Part shown: positions 17,069-25,253 of the stretch, piece by piece | Numbering within the stretch: position 1 is the stretch's first letter | Layout: every line of letters begins with the position of its first letter | DNA from: Gemmatimonadaceae bacterium | GTDB taxonomy: Bacteria > Gemmatimonadota > Gemmatimonadetes > Gemmatimonadales > Gemmatimonadaceae | DNA length: 64,000 bases | Direction: 5' to 3' | Assembly (NCBI GenBank): GCA_036504815.1 | Contig: DASXUN010000012.1 | Span: forward strand, 62,001-126,000 | Notes under the pieces: generated by a model | What the model was told of the DNA's origin: nothing | Databases searched by the model: none | What the model saw: only the letters and a program-made list of their open reading frames with translations | Translations under genes and position numbers: made by a program

Positions 17069-19474
17069 ATGACGGCTTCGTCGCCCTGGCGAGCATCGGG
17101 CCGCACGGCCGAGCTCCCCCCGTTCGCGCCAGCAGGCGGCCTCGTGATACTCGCTTCCCTCCGCGCCCCGTCCCCGGCGCCCCGCGTCCATTCCAACGCT
17201 CCGACGGCCGGCCACGTGCCGTACCCGCGGGCGCTCCAGCGCGTCGCCCTGCTGGGCAACCACCTGCCGCGGCAGTGCGGCATCGCCACCTTCACGACCG
17301 ACCTCGCCGGCGCGATCGTCGGCGCCTTTCCGGCGCTCGACACGCTGGTCGTCGCGATGAACGACGGCGGTGTGCGGCATGCCTACCCGGCAGCCGTGCG
17401 CTTCGAGGTGGAGCAGGACGACGTCGCCTCGTATCGGCGCGCCGTGGATTTCCTGAATGTCTCCAACGTGGACGCCGTCTCGCTGCAGCACGAGTTCGGG
17501 ATCTTCGGGGGCAAGGCGGGCGCGCTCCTCCTCCCGCTCCTCGCCGAGTTGCGCATGCCGATCGTCACCACGCTGCATACGATCCTCGCGCGCCCCGATG
17601 CCGCCCAGCGGCGCGTGATGGACGAAATCGTCCGGCACTCCGAACGGCTGGTCGTGATGAGCGGGCACGGCGCCACGCTGTTGCACGACGTCTACGGCGT
17701 GGATCCGGCGCGGGTGGACCAGATCCCGCACGGGATTCCCGAGGTGATGTTCGCGACCGGCGACAAGGACCGCCTGGGCGTGGCGGGGAAGCAGGTGATC
17801 CTCACGTTCGGCCTGCTCTCTCCCGACAAGGGGATCGAGCACGTCATCGACGCGCTGCCGGCGATCCTCGCGCGACATCCCGACGTCGTCTACATCGTGC
17901 TCGGTGCCACGCATCCGCACGTGCTGTCGCAGGCGGGCGAGTCGTACCGCCTCATGCTCGAGGCCCGCGCGCAGACGCTGGGCGTGGACGGCAGCATCAT
18001 CTTCCACAACCGCTTCGTCAGCCAGGACGAGCTGGGGGAATTCCTCACCGCCGCCGACCTGTACGTCACGCCCTATCACAACCTCGAGCAGAGCACCTCC
18101 GGGACGCTGGCGTACGCGGTGGGGGCGGGGAAGGCGGTCATCTCGACGCCGTATCGCTACGCCACGGAACTGCTCGGCGAGGGACGCGGGCTGCTCGTGC
18201 CGCCGCGCGACGCCGCCTCCATCGCGCGGGCGGTCATCAGCCTGTTCGGTGACGACGTGCGCATGACCGCGCTGCGCGAGAATGCCGCGAACTACGGGCG
18301 CGCGATGTCGTGGCCCGCGGTGGCGCAGCGGCACGTGGCGTCGCTCGAGCACGCCGTGGCGAGCCACGCGCATCGCCGGCGCACGGTCTTCCGCGCGCGT
18401 ACGCTCGCCGAGCGGCCGCCGTCGCTGCCGGCGCTCCAACTCGACCATCTCCAGTGCCTCACCGACGATACGGGAGTGCTGCAGCATGCCTCCTTCGTCG
18501 TCCCCCGCTACGCCGACGGCTACTGTCTCGACGACAACGCCCGGGCGCTGCTGCTGATGGTGCGGCTCGAGGAGACGGGGCAGGCCGACCGGAGCCTCGT
18601 GCGCGCCCTGGCGTCGCGATACCTCGCCTTCGTCGACAACGCGTTCGACCAGCCGTCCGGGCGGTTCCGCAATTTCATGTCGTACGCCCGCATCTGGGGC
18701 GAGCGCGTCGGGTCGGAGGACAGCCAGGGGCGCGGCCTCTGGGCCCTCGGCGCGGTTGTCGGGCGCGCGCCCGATCCGGGACGGCGCAGCCTGAGCGGTG
18801 ACCTGTTCCATAAGGCGCTCCCGGCCATGGCCGGCCTCGCGAGCCCGCGGGCGTGGGCCTACGCCCTGCTCGGGATTGACGAGTACCTGCGTGCCTTCGG
18901 GGGCGACCGCGTCGTGCAGGCGATGCGCGCGCTCCTCGTGAATCGACTGGTCGACATCCGCGCGCGCGCCGGCTCGCAGGAGTGGCCCTGGTTCGAGGAG
19001 TCGCTGACGTACGCCAACGCCCGGCTGCCGCAGGCCCTCATGCTGTCGGGGGCCGCGATGGGCCGCGCCGACCTGGTCGCCACCGGCGTGCAGTCGTTGG
19101 AGTGGCTGGCGAAGCTGCAGCACACGCCCGATGGCTACTTCTCACCCATCGGCTCGAATGGCTTCTACGTGCGAGGCGCGGCGCGCGCGCGCTTCGACCA
19201 GCAGCCCGTGGAAGCGTGCGGCATGGTCTCGGCGTCGCTGGATGCGCTGCGCGTCACCGGCGACGTACGCTGGCTGAGCGAGGCGCACGCGGCCTTCGGC
19301 TGGTTCACTGGGCAGAATCATCTCCAGCTGGCCGTCCACGATGTCTCCAGCGGCGGCTGCCGCGACGGACTGCACGCCGAACGCCTGAACGAGAACCAGG
19401 GGGCCGAATCGACGCTCAGCTTCCTGAGCGCCCTCTGCGACATGCGCGCCGCGGCGCACGCGGAGCCGGTTTGA
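17069..19474 (+). CDS. GT4-family glycosyltransferase fused to a large C-terminal domain
   Basis: 801 residues. After a variable leader of about 50 residues, residues roughly 57-420 form a GT4/GT-B glycosyltransferase: LPRQCGIATFTTDLA near the start, then LSPDKGIEHVIDALPAI, TSGTLAYAVGAGKAVISTPY and the nucleotide-sugar site ATELLGEGRGLLVPP. Residues about 430-790 are a different domain rich in helices (YCLDDNARALLLMVR, RFRNFMSYARIWGE, WPWFEESLTYANARLPQAL, LNENQGAESTLSFLSAL) that looks like an alpha/alpha-toroid sugar-active fold; this is an inference. A GH130-type enzyme follows 22 bases downstream. Start chosen: ATG 17069, with GGAG four bases before it. Substrate unknown; a mannose polymer is suggested by context. 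Confidence 0.85.
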   Translation: MTASSPWRASGRTAELPPFAPAGGLVILASLRAPSPAPRVHSNAPTAGHVPYPRALQRVALLGNHLPRQCGIATFTTDLAGAIVGAFPALDTLVVAMNDGGVRHAYPAAVRFEVEQDDVASYRRAVDFLNVSNVDAVSLQHEFGIFGGKAGALLLPLLAELRMPIVTTLHTILARPDAAQRRVMDEIVRHSERLVVMSGHGATLLHDVYGVDPARVDQIPHGIPEVMFATGDKDRLGVAGKQVILTFGLLSPDKGIEHVIDALPAILARHPDVVYIVLGATHPHVLSQAGESYRLMLEARAQTLGVDGSIIFHNRFVSQDELGEFLTAADLYVTPYHNLEQSTSGTLAYAVGAGKAVISTPYRYATELLGEGRGLLVPPRDAASIARAVISLFGDDVRMTALRENAANYGRAMSWPAVAQRHVASLEHAVASHAHRRRTVFRARTLAERPPSLPALQLDHLQCLTDDTGVLQHASFVVPRYADGYCLDDNARALLLMVRLEETGQADRSLVRALASRYLAFVDNAFDQPSGRFRNFMSYARIWGERVGSEDSQGRGLWALGAVVGRAPDPGRRSLSGDLFHKALPAMAGLASPRAWAYALLGIDEYLRAFGGDRVVQAMRALLVNRLVDIRARAGSQEWPWFEESLTYANARLPQALMLSGAAMGRADLVATGVQSLEWLAKLQHTPDGYFSPIGSNGFYVRGAARARFDQQPVEACGMVSASLDALRVTGDVRWLSEAHAAFGWFTGQNHLQLAVHDVSSGGCRDGLHAERLNENQGAESTLSFLSALCDMRAAAHAEPV

Positions 19475-19496
19475 CCACCCATCGCGAGGCGACGTC

Positions 19497-20459
19497 ATGA
19501 CGACGCGGCAGCACTACGAGGTGCTCTTTGACCGGCATCCGGCGAACCCGATTCTCACGGCGGCCGACTGGCCGTATCCGGCGCATACGGTCTTCAACGC
19601 GGGTGCCACGAAGCTGGCGGACGGCACGACGCTGCTCCTGTGCCGCGTGGAGGACCGCCGCGGCCACTCGCATCTCTGCGCGGCGCGCTCCGCGAACGGC
19701 GTGGACCGATGGGTGATCGACCAGACGCCGACGCTGCAGGCCGATCCCGAGCGCTATCCCGAGGAACTCTGGGGGATCGAGGATCCGCGGATCACCTTCG
19801 TACCGGAACTCGGCAAGTACGCGGTAGCGTACACCGCCTTCAGTAAGAGCGGTCCCGGCGTGGCCCTGGCGATGACGACCGACTTCACGTCGTTCGAGCG
19901 CTTCGGCCTCGTGATGCAGCCGGATGACAAGGATGCCGCGCTGCTGCCGCGCCGCGTGGACGGCAACTTCGCCATGCTGCATCGGCCGATGACCGATGTC
20001 GCGGCGCACGTCTGGATCTCGTACTCGCCGGACCTGACCAACTGGGGCGGGCACAAGCTGGTGCTGCAGGCACGGCGCGGGTCGTGGTGGGACGCCAACA
20101 AGGTGGGGCTCTCGCCGCCGCTCATCGAAACCTCGCGCGGCTGGCTGATGATCTACCACGGCGTGCGGCAGACCGCGTCCGGGGCGCTTTACCGTCTCGG
20201 GTTGGCCCTGCTCGACCTCGAGCACCCCGAGCAGGTGCTGCGACGCGGCGACATGTGGGTCTTCGGTCCCGAGGCGCCGTACGAGTGCAGCGGCGACGTG
20301 GGCAACGTCGCCTTCCCGTGCGGGACCACGCTCGGCGCCGACGGCGATACGGTCTACATGTACTACGGGGCGGCCGACACAAGCATCGCGCTGGCGACGG
20401 GGAGCATCGCGCAGATGCTGCGCTGGCTGGATGAGCATGGGAAGGAGACAGGTCGATGA
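19497..20459 (+). CDS. GH130-family beta-mannoside phosphorylase/mannosidase-like protein
   Basis: A 320-residue five-bladed beta-propeller protein of the GH130 type. Seen: RHPANPILTAADWPY and FNAGATKLADGTTLLLCRVED near the N terminus, WGIEDPRIT at about residues 92-100 (the family's catalytic Asp region), and the C-terminal YECSGDVGNVAFPCGTTL and YYGAADTSIALATG. GH130 enzymes either phosphorolyse or hydrolyse beta-mannosides (beta-1,4 or beta-1,2). The subfamily cannot be fixed by eye. It is coupled to the GT4 gene upstream, and a minus-strand GDP-mannose gene (manC) lies about 1 kb away. Repeat copy 2 begins five bases after the stop. Confidence 0.9.
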   Translation: MTTRQHYEVLFDRHPANPILTAADWPYPAHTVFNAGATKLADGTTLLLCRVEDRRGHSHLCAARSANGVDRWVIDQTPTLQADPERYPEELWGIEDPRITFVPELGKYAVAYTAFSKSGPGVALAMTTDFTSFERFGLVMQPDDKDAALLPRRVDGNFAMLHRPMTDVAAHVWISYSPDLTNWGGHKLVLQARRGSWWDANKVGLSPPLIETSRGWLMIYHGVRQTASGALYRLGLALLDLEHPEQVLRRGDMWVFGPEAPYECSGDVGNVAFPCGTTLGADGDTVYMYYGAADTSIALATGSIAQMLRWLDEHGKETGR

Positions 20460-20464
20460 GTCGA

Positions 20465-20560
20465 GACTGAGGACCTGGAATCCGGATTGGGATTCAGGAT
20501 TCCGATCAAGGATTACGATCGACGATGGGGCCGGGCGAGCAATCGCCCGGCCCCATTCAT
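20465..20560 (+). repeat. GGATT-rich intergenic repeat with GCAA-capped hairpin, copy 2
   Basis: A direct repeat of 16851-16945. The last ~70 bases, from GGATTGGGATTCAGGATTCC to CCCCATTC, differ at only two positions. The same 14-bp stem (20525-20538 with 20543-20556) and GCAA loop are present. It starts just after the GH130 gene. The two copies therefore bracket the GT4-GH130 pair. Confidence 0.9.
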
Positions 20561-20565
20561 TATCC

Positions 20566-20660
20566 CCCTTCCCCCGCACCACACCCCGCACCCCACCCCC
20601 CGCACCACACCCGGCTCCCTGCACCCTGCACCCCACCGTGTCCGTCCCCCTGCACCCCGT
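20566..20660. other. C/A-rich low-complexity spacer
   Basis: The stretch between repeat copy 2 and the convergent metallo-hydrolase gene is built of CCCCGCACC and CACCCTGCACC-like units with almost no G runs. No coding region or hairpin is visible. Confidence 0.5.
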
Positions 20661-21455
20661 CTAAAGCCCGAGTTCGTACTGCGACTGCCCCCCTCCCGGC
20701 AGCGTCACCTCATCCTGTGCCGCGCACGCCAACGCGCCCCTGAACACGGTCTTCCTGAGCGCGTCTTTCGCCGCGCGCAGCGCCACCGCCGGCAGGTTGT
20801 TCTTCTGGCTGAGATGCGCGAGCAGCACCTGCCGCAGCCCCTTGTGCACCACGCGCTGGAGCAGGTCGCCCGTCTGCCGGTTGCTCAAGTGCCCCGTGTC
20901 ACATGCAATCCGTTCCTGCAGGAACGGCGGATACGGCCCGTTGCGCAGCATCTCCTCGTCGTGATTGCTCTCGAAGACCAGGTAGTCGAGCCGCGCGAAG
21001 GCGACGGCGAGTTCATCCGGCACGTGGCCAAGGTCCGTCGCGACGCCGAGGCGTGCGCCCGAGCGCGTCGCCGTGATCACCACCGCCGCCGGCTGCGCCG
21101 CGTCGTGCGGCACGCGCACCAGTTCCACGGTGCAGTCGCCGACGGTCCTCGGCCTGCCGTACGCCAGGGCATGCAGCCGGTCCGGCGGCACGTCGCGAAC
21201 GCCAGTGAGCGTCCCGCGCGTCGCGAAGACGGGCCAGCCCCACTTGGCCACGGCCTGCGCGATCCCCTTCACGTGGTCGATGTGTTCGTGGGTGACCACG
21301 ATCGCGCTGACGGATTGCGGCGCGACGCCGGCGTCGGCGAGCCGCTTCGCAAGGATGCGAGGGCCGAGCCCGTTGTCCACGAGCAGTCGCGTCTCGCCCA
21401 CTTCCACCAGCGTCGCGTTCGCCTTGCTCCCGCTGGCCAGCGTGCAGAATCTCAA
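20661..21455 (-). CDS. YycJ/WalJ-like metallo-beta-lactamase-fold hydrolase
   Basis: A 264-residue metallo-hydrolase. RFCTLASGSKANATLVEVGETRLLVDNGL is split into family-typical parts (ASGSKAN, LVDNGL) at the start, and the metal motif THEHIDHVKG, TDLGHVP, ESNHDEEML, TGHLSNRQ and LAHLSQKNN follow. The start is a TTG overlapping the manC stop (TTGA). Relatives include YycJ/WalJ exonuclease-like proteins and cyclic-phosphate phosphodiesterases, so the substrate is uncertain. It is the last gene of a four-gene minus-strand cluster. Confidence 0.85.
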   Translation of the reverse strand: MRFCTLASGSKANATLVEVGETRLLVDNGLGPRILAKRLADAGVAPQSVSAIVVTHEHIDHVKGIAQAVAKWGWPVFATRGTLTGVRDVPPDRLHALAYGRPRTVGDCTVELVRVPHDAAQPAAVVITATRSGARLGVATDLGHVPDELAVAFARLDYLVFESNHDEEMLRNGPYPPFLQERIACDTGHLSNRQTGDLLQRVVHKGLRQVLLAHLSQKNNLPAVALRAAKDALRKTVFRGALACAAQDEVTLPGGGQSQYELGL

Positions 21456-22495
21456 CGGTGGTTCCGCAGCGCGTCCGGCAGCGACTCGAGGAGCGGCTTG
21501 AGGTTGCGCGCCTTCTCCTCGGTGGTGACGAGCACCACGCCGTGGTGCTCCACGACGACGAGATCCTGCACGCCAAACAGCACGACGTCGGCGCCGGCGG
21601 CGTACACGACATTTCCCGACGATTCGCGCAGGTGGACGCGACCGTGCGCCACGTTGCCGTCGGCGTCCTGCCGGTGCACGCCGCGCAGCGCCGACCAGTT
21701 GCCCACGTCGTTCCACCCAAATCGTCCGGGCAGCACGAAGACTTTCGCGCTCCGCTCCAGCACGCCGATGTCCACCGCGATGGGATCCTTCACCCCGCCA
21801 AAGAAGGCGGACGCGTCGTCCCCCGCCGCGGCCAATGGCTGCGCCACGGGTGGACAGTGCGCGGCGAGTTCGTCGAGGAAGACCCCCACCGGCCACGCGA
21901 AGATGCCAGAGTTCCACAGCGCGCCCGCCTTCACCAGCGCTTCGGCGCGCGGCAGGCCGGGTTTCTCGGCGAAGCGCGCCACCCGGTGCGCCGCGCCGGC
22001 CGTGGGCTCGCCGACCTCGATGTACCCGAGCCCCGTGTCGGCGTGCGTCGGCACGATTCCCACCGTGACCAGTCCCTGCGTGCGCACCGCCTCGGCGGCG
22101 GCGAAGGTCAGCGTCTCGCGAAACCGCGGCACGTCGCCGATGGCCCAGTCGGCATGCACCGAGAGCATGACGGCGTCCGGGCCGGCCAGTTTCGCGATGC
22201 GCGATGCCGCCCACGCCAGCGCGGCCGCGGTGCCGGCGGGGCGGGGCTCCGCGAGCACGTGCGCCGCCGGCAATTCCGGCGCGATGGCGCGCACGCCGTC
22301 GGCCAGCTCGGCGTTGGTCAGCACCATGGTGCGCTCGGCGGGGGCCACGGGGGCCAGCCGGTCGAGCGTGTCGCGCAGCATCGGCCGGTCGGTGATGAGC
22401 GGGAGGAACTGCTTCGGCTGCTCGGATGTGCTGAGCGGCCAGAAACGCGATCCGACGCCACCGGCGAGAATCACCACCCACGTCGGCGCGCTCAT
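21452..22495 (-). CDS. manC: Mannose-1-phosphate guanylyltransferase
   Basis: A 347-residue nucleotidyltransferase that makes GDP-mannose from GTP and mannose-1-phosphate. Diagnostic: ILAGGVGSRFWPLS with the pyrophosphorylase signature, PKQFLPL, FAEKP, LWNSGIFAWP and GWNDVGNWSAL. There is no C-terminal mannose-6-phosphate isomerase domain, so it is the monofunctional form. It overlaps both neighbours by four bases. GDP-mannose would be the natural donor for the GT4 enzyme encoded at 17069-19474 on the other strand, although that link is inference. Confidence 0.93.
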   Translation of the reverse strand: MSAPTWVVILAGGVGSRFWPLSTSEQPKQFLPLITDRPMLRDTLDRLAPVAPAERTMVLTNAELADGVRAIAPELPAAHVLAEPRPAGTAAALAWAASRIAKLAGPDAVMLSVHADWAIGDVPRFRETLTFAAAEAVRTQGLVTVGIVPTHADTGLGYIEVGEPTAGAAHRVARFAEKPGLPRAEALVKAGALWNSGIFAWPVGVFLDELAAHCPPVAQPLAAAGDDASAFFGGVKDPIAVDIGVLERSAKVFVLPGRFGWNDVGNWSALRGVHRQDADGNVAHGRVHLRESSGNVVYAAGADVVLFGVQDLVVVEHHGVVLVTTEEKARNLKPLLESLPDALRNHR

Positions 22496-22896
22496 GCGCC
22501 CACCGTCGGCGCGTCGGCGCCGTCATCCATGCCGGTCAATTCCATGACGCGGGCGTACAGCCGCTTTGGGCTGAACGGCTTGGTGATGAAGTCGGACGCG
22601 CCCAGGCGCATCGCCTCGTCATAGCGCTGGTCCTGCCCGGCGGCCGTGAGAATCACGCAGGGGAGGGCGGACCAGCGCGCGTCGCTGCGCATGCGCGCAA
22701 GAACTTCGAGCCCCGTGAGGTTGGGCATCATGAGGTCGAGCAGCACGAGGCGGATGTCGGGGTGCGCGGCCAGCGCGGCCAGCGCCTCGGTGCCGTCGAA
22801 GACGAGCGTCACCTGAAAGGGACCCTGCTCGAGCTTCGTCTTGACGATGCGGCCGATGTGCGGTTCGTCGTCGGCCACGAGCACGTGGCACGTCAT
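22492..22896 (-). CDS. Single-domain CheY-like response regulator
   Basis: A 134-residue receiver domain without an output domain. The acidic pair is Asp9-Asp10, the phosphoacceptor Asp54 (VLLDLMMPNLTG), the switch Thr84 and the conserved Lys106 (FITKPFSP). It overlaps manC by four bases and lies 13 bases after a roadblock/LC7 gene, so the three are probably co-transcribed. No partner kinase lies immediately beside it. The output is unknown. Confidence 0.92.
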   Translation of the reverse strand: MTCHVLVADDEPHIGRIVKTKLEQGPFQVTLVFDGTEALAALAAHPDIRLVLLDLMMPNLTGLEVLARMRSDARWSALPCVILTAAGQDQRYDEAMRLGASDFITKPFSPKRLYARVMELTGMDDGADAPTVGA

Positions 22897-22909
22897 GCGA
22901 GGGCGCCGG

Positions 22910-23263
22910 TCAGACGAGGGACGCGATGTTCGCGCGGTTGCGCCGCAGCTCGTAGAGCAACTGGGCGAGGTTCACCGTCGGGAGCGCCAGCACCAGGAGC
23001 ACGGCATCCGGCGACAGGGCCGAGACGATGGCGACGCCGCGTTCGTACTCCAGGACGGCGGTCTGCAGGCCGCCCTGGGTGCTGGCGTGCCCCATTTCTT
23101 CGGCGGCGATCAGCACCGGGGGGACGTGGGCGGCCACATTCTCGGTGTCGACGGCGGGCACGCCCTGACCGTCGATCACGAGGCCGTCGCGGCCGAGCAC
23201 GATGGCCGCCTGCACCCCCTCCCGCTCCCGAATCGCAGCCACGAGGTCGCGAATGGTCGGCAT
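22910..23263 (-). CDS. Roadblock/LC7-domain protein (MglB-like)
   Basis: A 117-residue roadblock/LC7 protein: IRDLVAAIREREGVQAAIVLGRDGLVIDGQG at the start (split here only to name it) and a VAIVSALSPDAVLLVLALPTVNLAQLLYELR core. The inner ATG at 23263 is chosen over one 19 codons upstream because a GGAG site sits just before it. Roadblock proteins such as MglB regulate Ras-like GTPases (MglA) in polarity and gliding, but no MglA is in the window. It is the first gene of the minus-strand cluster ending with the metallo-hydrolase. Confidence 0.82.
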   Translation of the reverse strand: MPTIRDLVAAIREREGVQAAIVLGRDGLVIDGQGVPAVDTENVAAHVPPVLIAAEEMGHASTQGGLQTAVLEYERGVAIVSALSPDAVLLVLALPTVNLAQLLYELRRNRANIASLV

Positions 23264-23372
23264 CGCCCGCTCCGGTGTAGAAAGGTTGCCGAAGTGTACG
23301 CGCCGTGGGGGCGAAGTCAAGCGGAATTCGCTTCCCCTGCCGTCGCCCGACCGCTACTTTCACCAGCAACCC

Positions 23373-23972
23373 ATGCTCACCACGAAATTCGCACTTCGCC
23401 GCGGTCGCCGCGCGGTCCTTGGCTCGTTGCTCCTGATCGTGGCCGCGCTCGCGTCGGCGGCCTGCAGCGATCCGTTCAAGCTCAAGGCGTCCTACGCCAA
23501 CGAACCGTTCACGTATTCCGTGTACGGGATGTCGGGTTCGGGGCCGTCCAACGCGCCAGCCGCGCTCGATCTCATCGGCCGGTCGCCGGTGAAGGTGGAT
23601 GGCACGCTCGCCTTCGACATCGCCTTCGACTTCGACGGCACCGGGAAGATTCTCGTCATTCCGCAGAAGCTGGTCGGTACGCCGATGAACGGCGGACGCG
23701 CGGTCGCGTTGCAGCGCATCAGCGGCGCCTACGAATCCGTCCTGCTCGCGCCGCAGCACAACTGGGTCACCGATTCCATCGTGGCGCTGGCGCCGGGCGA
23801 GACGGTGGGCGTGCGGATGATCTCGGCGAGCTGCATCTATCAGATGTCCAGCGAGATGTACGCCAAGGTCGTCATCGATTCGGTGAAGGCGGGCGGGCTC
23901 ATCTTTGGCCGCGGGGTCATCAATCCGAACTGCGGCTTCCGCTCCTTCGCGACCGGGATCCCGGACAAATAG
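23373..23972 (+). CDS. Lipoprotein of unknown function
   Basis: A 199-residue predicted lipoprotein. A basic N terminus (KFALRRGRRAVLG), a hydrophobic stretch and a lipobox ASAAC end the signal peptide near residue 33. The mature part is polar with some beta-type character and resembles no family I recognise. The ATG at 23373 is preferred because it places the signal peptide correctly. It is divergent from the roadblock gene (110-base spacer) and is followed after three bases by serS. Confidence 0.7.
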   Translation: MLTTKFALRRGRRAVLGSLLLIVAALASAACSDPFKLKASYANEPFTYSVYGMSGSGPSNAPAALDLIGRSPVKVDGTLAFDIAFDFDGTGKILVIPQKLVGTPMNGGRAVALQRISGAYESVLLAPQHNWVTDSIVALAPGETVGVRMISASCIYQMSSEMYAKVVIDSVKAGGLIFGRGVINPNCGFRSFATGIPDK

Positions 23973-23975
23973 GCC

Positions 23976-25250
23976 ATGCACGACATCCGGATGGTGCGTG
24001 AGCAGGCGGCCGCGCTGCGCGACGGCATGCGCCGCCGCCTCATGCTCGACCAGCTCGAACCGGTGATTGCGCGCCTCGAGAGGCTCGACCGGGAGCGCCG
24101 CCAGGCGATCCAGCTGGTCGAGGAGAAGAAGGCCGCCCGCAACGCGGCGAGCCAGGACGTCGGGCGCAAGAAGAAGGCGGGCGAGGACACGGCCGAGTTG
24201 CAGGCGCAGACGCGCGCGCTCGGCGAGGAGATCGCGCGCCTGGAGGCCTCGCTCGCCGAGACGGAGGCCGCCATCCAGCAGGGGCTCTACGAGGTCCCGA
24301 ACGTCACCCTTCCGGAAGTCCCCGCTGGGGATGAGACGCACAACACGGTGGTGCGCAGCTGGGGCACGCCCCGTGCGACCGACGGGGTGAAGCCGCATTG
24401 GGAGGTGGGCGAGGCGCTCAGGCTGCTCGACCTGCCGCGCGGCGCCAAGATCAGCGGCTCGGGCTTCATCGTCTTCCGCGGGGCGGGCGCGCGGCTCGTG
24501 CGCTCCCTGATGAGCTTCATGCTCGACCTGCACACGCGCGAGCACGGCTACGAGGAGCTGTGGGTGCCCGTGGTCGTGAACCGCGCGGCGATGACGGGGA
24601 CGGGCCAGCTGCCGAAGTTCGAGGAGGACATGTACGCCCTCACCGGCGATCAGGGTTTCCTCATTCCCACCGCCGAGGTGCCGGTCACCAACCTCTATGG
24701 CGGGGAGATTCTCGACGCGTCGCAGCTTCCGATGGCGTTCACGGCGTACAGCCCGTGCTTCCGTCGCGAGGCGGGCGCGGCCGGCAAGGACACCCGCGGC
24801 CTCTTGCGCGTGCACGAGTTCGACAAGGTGGAACTCGTGCGCTACTGCCGCCCGGAGGATGGCGCCGCGCAGCTCGAACTGCTCACGGGGCACGCCGAGC
24901 AGGTGCTGCAGCGGCTCGGGCTCCCGTATCGCGTGGTGCTGCTCGCCGCGGGCGACACCGGCTTCAGCAGCGCCAAGACCTACGATCTCGAGGTTTTCGC
25001 GCCGGGCGTGGGCAAGTGGCTCGAGGTCTCGTCGTGCTCCGTCTTCACGGATTATCAGGCGCGCCGCGCGAATATCCGTTTCCGCGCCGCCCCGGGCGAG
25101 AAGCCGCAGCACGTCTACACCCTGAACGGCTCGGCGCTCGCCTTCCCGCGCGTCATCGCGGCGCTCCTCGAGCACTATCAGCAGCCGGACGGTTCGGTGC
25201 TCATCCCCGAGGCGCTGCGACCGTACGCCGGCGCCGACGTGCTGCGGTAG
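23976..25250 (+). CDS. serS: Seryl-tRNA synthetase
   Basis: A 424-residue class II aminoacyl-tRNA synthetase. The N-terminal 110 residues form the long antiparallel coiled coil (QAIQLVEEKKAARNAASQD and after) that grips the long variable arm of tRNA-Ser and tRNA-Sec. Motif 2 is FRREAGAAGKDTRGLLRVHE and motif 3 lies in LNGSALAFPRVIAALLE. The tRNA-Sec at 48487-48583 must also be charged with serine by this enzyme. The following kinase gene starts three bases after the stop. Confidence 0.97.
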   Translation: MHDIRMVREQAAALRDGMRRRLMLDQLEPVIARLERLDRERRQAIQLVEEKKAARNAASQDVGRKKKAGEDTAELQAQTRALGEEIARLEASLAETEAAIQQGLYEVPNVTLPEVPAGDETHNTVVRSWGTPRATDGVKPHWEVGEALRLLDLPRGAKISGSGFIVFRGAGARLVRSLMSFMLDLHTREHGYEELWVPVVVNRAAMTGTGQLPKFEEDMYALTGDQGFLIPTAEVPVTNLYGGEILDASQLPMAFTAYSPCFRREAGAAGKDTRGLLRVHEFDKVELVRYCRPEDGAAQLELLTGHAEQVLQRLGLPYRVVLLAAGDTGFSSAKTYDLEVFAPGVGKWLEVSSCSVFTDYQARRANIRFRAAPGEKPQHVYTLNGSALAFPRVIAALLEHYQQPDGSVLIPEALRPYAGADVLR

Positions 25251-25253
25251 CGC

